From contig JAJOHG010000013.1 in assembly GCA_021029095.1 (NCBI GenBank), positions 496,001-560,000 on the forward strand: 64,000 bases of DNA, in the 5' to 3' direction. The notes under the pieces were generated by a model, which was not told where the DNA came from, did not search any database, and was given only the letters and a program-made list of their open reading frames with translations. Positions 58,501-64,000 of this stretch are shown in pieces. A program made the translations under genes and the position numbers. Every line of letters begins with the position of its first letter. Position 1 is the stretch's first letter. Origin of the DNA: Phellopilus nigrolimitatus (Eukaryota > Basidiomycota > Agaricomycetes > Hymenochaetales > Hymenochaetaceae).

Positions 58501-60960
58501 GCGAGAAATGCTTGCGGGCTGACGGCGCGGGTCTCGGGCCTGCTTAAGAGCGATGGGATACGTGTTATATGGATGATTGTCGGGGGAACGCCTATAGGAC
58601 CGAGTCTAAACTTTCGCGGACATCTATGGGACTTTGAAAGGTGTATTTCTGAGGTTTGGTTTATGCGACCGTGCGGCCGTGCGAACATCCACTGGGACTA
58701 CCCGCGCCAAGCCCCAGGCTTGTGGCTAAAATGTGGCTAAGACTTCTAGAATTGTTGCACAATAAATCTGAAGACGACTGTATATATCTGGGCAGGTGAA
58801 TAAATTTTCGATGCAATGGCTGTTAATGCCTGGAATCAAAAGAAAGGGGAAAAGCGAATACAACACCGATCCAGCGTATCGTCAGGTAAAGCGGTAGCGG
58901 ATAAATCACTCTCGATCAATGCACATAAGGCCATCCAAATGTAAGACAGCCTGTGAGAAAAAGGACAGAAAGTTCTGGGGACGAGGGTAGTTCTCAAGGC
59001 GTGTGTACGCAAAGACTCCGCGAACGCATACCAAAAAAATCGAAAGGAGTAAAGGCATACCGAGTTTCTCTCGAAATTGGCAAGCAGATTTCAGATTCGG
59101 CGCTCCGCTTCAAGACAAAAGTCTCGCCCATACGGACGGAAACCCCCGAGTCCCTCGCACGGACGTCGATTGACTTTGAGGAATTGAAAAACTGACAAGA
59201 AAAAGGTCAATAGACTCCGGTGCTAAGATCTATGACATCTTTGATGAAATCTGACCCGCATTCAATGAAAGCTACGATGGCGTTCTGTTCTGTTGGGTGA
59301 TCGTTCACCTTGCATCTATCTGCAAAGATGCGCGGGCGCAGACGCTGCTTGCGGATACCGCCATACTGACACGACTCACGGCCGTAAAATGATCGACAAG
59401 AAGGACACCCTGACGAAGGAGGGATGCTGGGCAGAACGTTGATGGCATTTGCAAGAAGCGACAGAATCTAAAGTTGCATTTCCTGAAGAGGTATCGACGA
59501 TCTGGAGTGATAAATCATAAGTGGATAAAACGATGGAATAGGAAAGACAGAAGGACTAATTCTGGAGGTTCCCCTTCTCTACCATCATCGCACTTCATAT
59601 ATGTAGTAGAAGGATGTTGTAATATTCCGATGAATTATGACCTGAGATGCGAGGTCGGAAAAACAGAAAGGGAGAGCAGAAGACGTCAATGAATATGCTA
59701 TGAAACCCAAAAGCTATGGTTTAGAGAATATAATGCAATCGAAATGAGTTGGAAGTCGTGGATTTCAGGTACAGAGGCCAATGCGACCAACGTTGGTCGC
59801 CGCTTCGGGAAACGAGAATCCCTCCGTCAGTGATTACACATTCTGAATTCAAAGACAGGGAGCTGACTGAAACAGAAGGGTCAGGCGCGGGAGGGAGAGT
59901 GACGTGGGTTCGGACAGAGAAAGAGGGTCGACGCTATTATGGCTGAAGCGGAGTTCCTGAGGGATGAGCTCGGCAAGTTGCGTGCTGAGATCTAAATTTC
60001 CCCGAGACACGGCGCCACGCGTCATGGGGGAGGTCCCATGGAAGCAGAGGCAAGCAATAATATTATATGTCGGCGCTATCTATGCGCGTCGAAATTGTGT
60101 TAGAATTTCGGAGTACCACGATCGTTGCTGCAAGTAAATGCAAGCGAGACACATTGACAAGAAAAGATAACCCACGCAACACTGACCCGTAAAGAAGGCA
60201 AATGCCGGAAATATGAGCTTTGAAACCGGTTGGCAGGGCTATTCCGGCGAAATGCGACTTGAAGAATGGAGACGGGGGAGTTGAGATGCCCATTGGGTAT
60301 AGGTCTGAGGAAAGGGGTTGTTTGAGAATCAGTTAATTCGCATGGACTACGCCTGACGGAGAACATCACGGCTGGTGCCCAGTTATTGACAGGCCTGAGT
60401 GAACTCGGAGTCGGAGAGGCTTGATGAGCAGCCCTTCTCGTAGCTGCGTTGAGACTTGGCCGACGGTGAACAGAGAGATTTGATAACGAGATACCGGAGG
60501 GGCTTTCAATTTCAACCACTATACGGTTAATGACCTCGGAAGCTGATCAACGCCAACGCACCAACCCGCTTCAAAGTTATTAAAAAATTGCGTGTATTTT
60601 TTGATCGCTTCGCTCGCAGTTGCGGTCGAGTGTCGAGCACCGCTGTTGTCGAGCACGGCGAGCTCAAGGGTGCTCGAAAGTCGAAGGAGCGCCGAGCGGG
60701 CTGTGTCGGCAGGCGGGTGTCGGCAGTCTAAATTCCCACGAACACTTGCTTCGACCCCACACATCGTCGACAACGTTCCTCGACCAGTCCCCCCTTCCTA
60801 GTTTCATCTAGCTCGTCGTCGTCGTCGACGGCAGCAAGTCTAAAACACGTCGTTCATCAACAGTATCCCGTCAGATCGGCTGTGGAGAGTGCGTGTCTGC
60901 ATCTGACCTGTCTTGGCCATCGCATTCATCAAGCACTAACTCCAGGAACTTGTACGACGC
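55578..60960. other. Gene-poor stretch, no supported gene
   Basis: About 5.4 kb with only short open frames on both strands. A 103-codon minus-strand frame (55991-56302) and an 83-codon plus-strand frame (57257-57508) were considered but have no homology signal or splice support. Possible contents are a long promoter and 5' leader of the SNF1-beta gene at the right end, non-coding RNA, or fully decayed repeats. A perfect 18-bp palindrome lies at 59783-59800. Confidence 0.45.
59783..59800. promoter_or_regulatory. Perfect 18-bp palindrome
   Basis: GCGACCAAC immediately followed by its reverse complement GTTGGTCGC, with no spacer. It could be a dimer-binding site. It lies about 1.2 kb upstream of the SNF1-beta start; no known factor was matched. 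Confidence 0.35.
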
Positions 60961-62844
60961 ATGGGCAACACCTCGTCCTCCGCCAACAACCGCGCTACAG
61001 CGACACCGACGCCGCCAGACGCTCGCCGCTCTCGCTCTCAGCACCGCGGGAAGCCGGCAGAAGCCCGCTCTCCCTCCCACACGCCTTCTGATGCGCACAA
61101 CCCGACCCTCGAAAAGCAGAGTAACCTTCAGCGCCTTCCCCATCGGTCTCTCCGCACCAAGAAAAAATCATTAGAGCTTCCCGACCTGGCTCTTGCGCTC
61201 ACTCCTGCGCCTACGGGCGTCTCTTCTTCCGCCGCCGCTGCCGCGGCAGCAGCAGCGGCAGGCGTTTCTGGCGGCCCTTATCGTCGTCCTCAGGCGTCTA
61301 CTCCTATAGCCATCCCTACTCGGCCAGGTCCTGCAGGTGGACCCGGTGGTACTGTCAAGGCCTCTCAGGAGCCACGTCTCAAGACGATCCCTACAGCCGT
61401 TACTAATGTTGATGTTCACCCCATGCCGCCGATGGCGGAAGTCATTGTGAGGCCCGCGCCTCCCCGCGGTCGAGGGAATCCCCATATCCGCGGTGCACCA
61501 CTCCAATACTCTTCGACGCACTCGTTCACCGGCACGTCTCGGGCTCAAGCTTCGCCAATGCAAAGCTTCGCGCTGAGGGATCACCCGCACGGCGGGTTTA
61601 TCCCTGAGGATGTACACAGCAGCATTCCGCTCGCTTTGCGCAAGGCTGAACTCGGCGCCGAGGAAGACGAAGAGATGCAGGAGGAGAAGGCTCACTATGC
61701 GGCAAAACGCGAATCGACGGAAGAGAAGCACCCTGCGCAGGTGTGCATTGTTTGGAGGGGAGGAGGCAAAAGCGTGGTTCTTATGCGCGCGGGAGATAAT
61801 AACTGGAAGGGGAGGCAGCCCATGGACTATGAGTACGTTTTAAACTTCTCCTTTCTCTCTTCACAACTCTACCCCACTTCTTACTCACTGATGTCTGTTG
61901 CTCTGTGCTCCCCGCTTGCTCCTCCATTCAGTGAGGCCACAAACCAGTGGACAACATGGGTCTCCCTTATGCCCGGCACGCACCATATTCGCTTCCTCGT
62001 CGACAATGTCTCCACTGTCGCAGAGGACCTCCCCACTGCCGTCGATGACAACGGGTCCTTCGCCAATTACGTTGCTGTCCCGATCTCTGGATACACTCCA
62101 CCCTCTGCGACGCTGCATCCGACTCCGCGTGAACAGGTGCCGCCGGCGACGTCAGGGAACGGGTACAGCTTCTTTGCTGATGCAGAGGCGGGTGCAGGAG
62201 GGAACGAAGGTGCAGAATGGACAGATAAAGTGCCGTGGCAGCTCGAATGTGCAGCAGAGGAAGAGGAGCAGTGGCTCTCGCACTCGCATACGCACGGTCC
62301 TGGGCAGCCACCCCCACCTCAGCACCCACAGGCACCATCCCTCCCGCGCCACCTTGAAAAGCTCATAATGAACCAGAAGCCTCCGAACAATAATAGGTCG
62401 TCGTCGTCGTCTTCCAAGCCTGGAGGCAGCAGCGCCACACTGTTCGGTGGGGCACTGCCCGTGACGACCGCGAGCGGGACAAACCTGAGCGCGTCGACGA
62501 GTGGACAGGGCGCGGGCGAAAAGGCCACGGGCACCGCGAATGCTGCAAATCTCATGACTCGGGAGATGTACACAAAGCTCGAGAATGCGCCCTCAGGTCC
62601 AATGGCAGGGCTTAGTCTGGCTGACGACGGGAGCGTTCTTCCTGTGCCGTCTCATGTCGTCCTGCACCATCTCGGGACTAGTGCTATTCGCAACGGTGTT
62701 CTAGCCGTTGCGGACACGACTCGGTACAAGAAGAAAGTGGGTTCTCTTGTATGTCCATTTCCCTGGTTTTGATACTGAAATTCACCTCTCTTCATTTCAT
62801 GTTTTTCGCAGTACATCACGACGATCTACTACAAGCCTACATGA
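60961..62844 (+). CDS. SNF1/AMP-activated kinase beta subunit (Gal83/Sip2-like)
   Basis: Scaffold of the energy-sensing SNF1 complex, linking the kinase and gamma subunits. Three exons (60961-61832, 61932-62736, 62812-62844) give 569 residues. It starts MGNTSS, an N-myristoylation signal. A long disordered region follows, with a run of eleven alanines and Pro-rich stretches. The CBM48 glycogen-binding domain comes next (VCIVWRGGGKSVVLMRAGDN, then WTTWVSLMPGTHHIRFLVD). The C-terminal ASC domain (VPWQLE, LPRHLEKLIMN, SHVVLHHLGTSAIRNGVLAV) ends in YITTIYYKPT, encoded by a 33-nt last exon. A longer-than-usual loop sits inside the ASC domain. Confidence 0.92.
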
Positions 62845-64000
62845 CCTCGGCGCGCGTGCCTCTCTTTATCCTCTCTATTCATTTCTCCTCACATACGACT
62901 CACGGCACTCATCTAACGGCTAACCACCCATGCACAACCAACATTGACGTCTTCTTGTCGTTTCCTCCTGTAATTCGCCCACGTCCCATCGACCTCCAGT
63001 TTCTCGATGCCTCCAGTGTCATTTTCTTTTCTTTTCTCCTTTCTCGTGAATCACAGCCTCCCTTCTCCCACTTCTTTGAATGGTGTTGTTTTTGTAAGCC
63101 ACCCCTTCTTCCTCTTCCTCTTCCCGCCCCTAGATGCAGATTCCGAGTTGGAGACCCCAGATTTTGCATTTTTGTGTTCGTCCGAGATCGCTTCTTTTTC
63201 CCTTGTCCCTGTAGAACAAACATCCCCAGAAAAAAAATTAAGATCATCGTTTCCCTCAAACCATGTTCTCATACATCTCTTTCTCCAGCTCATCTCACAC
63301 CATCTCATTTTGGAATTTTACACACGTCGCGTTCGCGCACAAAAATTGTCACCTTCTCCCTTCAGCCATCCCTTCATCTCACATTTCAGTCCTGATCAGA
63401 CAGTTCTTGAGTTCTTTTCTGCTGAATCGAGCACGGACGTAGCGCTAACTATCCATAGCCAATTAGGACTGTCTTTACAAAAAGCCGAACAGCTTGATTT
63501 TTGAATTCAGAACAAATGTTGTACTTGTAATGTATGCGTGTCCTAAATTTCTATGAGATCGCGAAAGAACGGGCAGGAGGAACCCGGTAAGATCCTGTAT
63601 GAGAGCAAAGATGAAAGCGAGAGCTAGTCGAATCGGATTTGCTGTCGTGAACAGGCCGACTATTCTCCCCGGGCTGGAAGGTTCGTGCTGTCGTCATACG
63701 GAAAGCAGCTTCCTCTTCATTCCCTCAGTCATCTTCGCGTTCGACCTAGAACTTGCGTTCCGCGAGTACCTGTCTGGCAGCGTGGTTCTCAATTCACTCG
63801 CCTACCGCATCATATTTCCATCCTGGCGCACGGACTCGTATAATCGCACCCTTTTCATCTATATGCTCCGCTGTTACCCTGCGTGCGTCACCGCTCGCCG
63901 CAAGGGCTTGTCGATTGGCCAGCGGGACGTGTCGCGATGAGTATCAGACTTCAGTCTTCCAGGTATTTCCGAGAAGACTCTCAAGCCTGGGTAGGCCCGC
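62845..64000. other. 3' region of SNF1-beta and unassigned end
   Basis: Pyrimidine-rich sequence (about 62880-63400) suited to a 3' untranslated region. A 113-codon frame at 63599-63940 has no recognisable family and no splice support. Confidence 0.4.

Noticed and set aside
61171..61731. 186-codon minus-strand open frame rich in Arg/Ala
   Set aside because: Antisense shadow of the SNF1-beta coding exon, produced by its GC-rich low-complexity sequence.
63599..63940. 113-codon plus-strand open frame at the window end
   Set aside because: No recognisable domain, no splice context and an unremarkable length for chance at this GC content.

Overview
This window is nuclear DNA from a filamentous fungus, most likely a mushroom-type basidiomycete. 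Genes are dense and lie on both strands. They are cut by many short introns (about 45-70 bases, mostly GT-AG with a few GC-AG), and the recognisable proteins are eukaryotic housekeeping and fungal families. No bacterial operon, phage or CRISPR array was seen. Coding coordinates below are gene spans; introns were placed by eye from splice signals, frame continuity and family conservation.

Layout. 0-3 kb: 3' end of VPS45, a complete ERV46 cargo-receptor gene, then an intron-containing tRNA-Gly. 4-8 kb: a graveyard of broken genes (an eIF2-gamma copy, a URC1 fragment, a fragment of unknown family). 8.2-9.5 kb: an intact viperin gene (radical-SAM antiviral nucleotide synthase family). 10.4-10.8 kb: a small subunit of serine palmitoyltransferase. 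11.7-20.2 kb: an unknown protein, an S28 serine peptidase, an SSO1-type syntaxin, an Hst2/SIRT2-type sirtuin and an alpha/beta hydrolase. 20.6-30.9 kb: RAD4/XPC, TRM61, a PAS-domain protein and a DUF2235 hydrolase. 31.3-33.6 kb: a 2.28-kb transposon-like element with 30-bp terminal inverted repeats and a 7-bp target duplication; it carries rearranged, dead fragments of a coatomer beta' gene. 35.2-45.6 kb: a Ste7/Fuz7-type MAP kinase kinase, NTA1 amidase, APC2 and AMP deaminase. 45.8-55.6 kb: a monocarboxylate-type transporter, a homoserine-acetyltransferase-like hydrolase, a small membrane protein and two tandem MFS transporters. 55.6-60.9 kb: a 5.4-kb stretch with no supported gene. 61.0-62.8 kb: the beta subunit of SNF1/AMP kinase.

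The genes do not form a single pathway. The parts most worth a second look are the fungal viperin beside a cluster of gene relics, the gene-fragment-carrying (Pack-type) element, a previously hidden 128-residue membrane-protein gene, coding microexons of 8, 10 and 19 nt, and several single-base frame breaks in conserved, often essential genes. Those frame breaks may be consensus errors in the assembly or real lesions.
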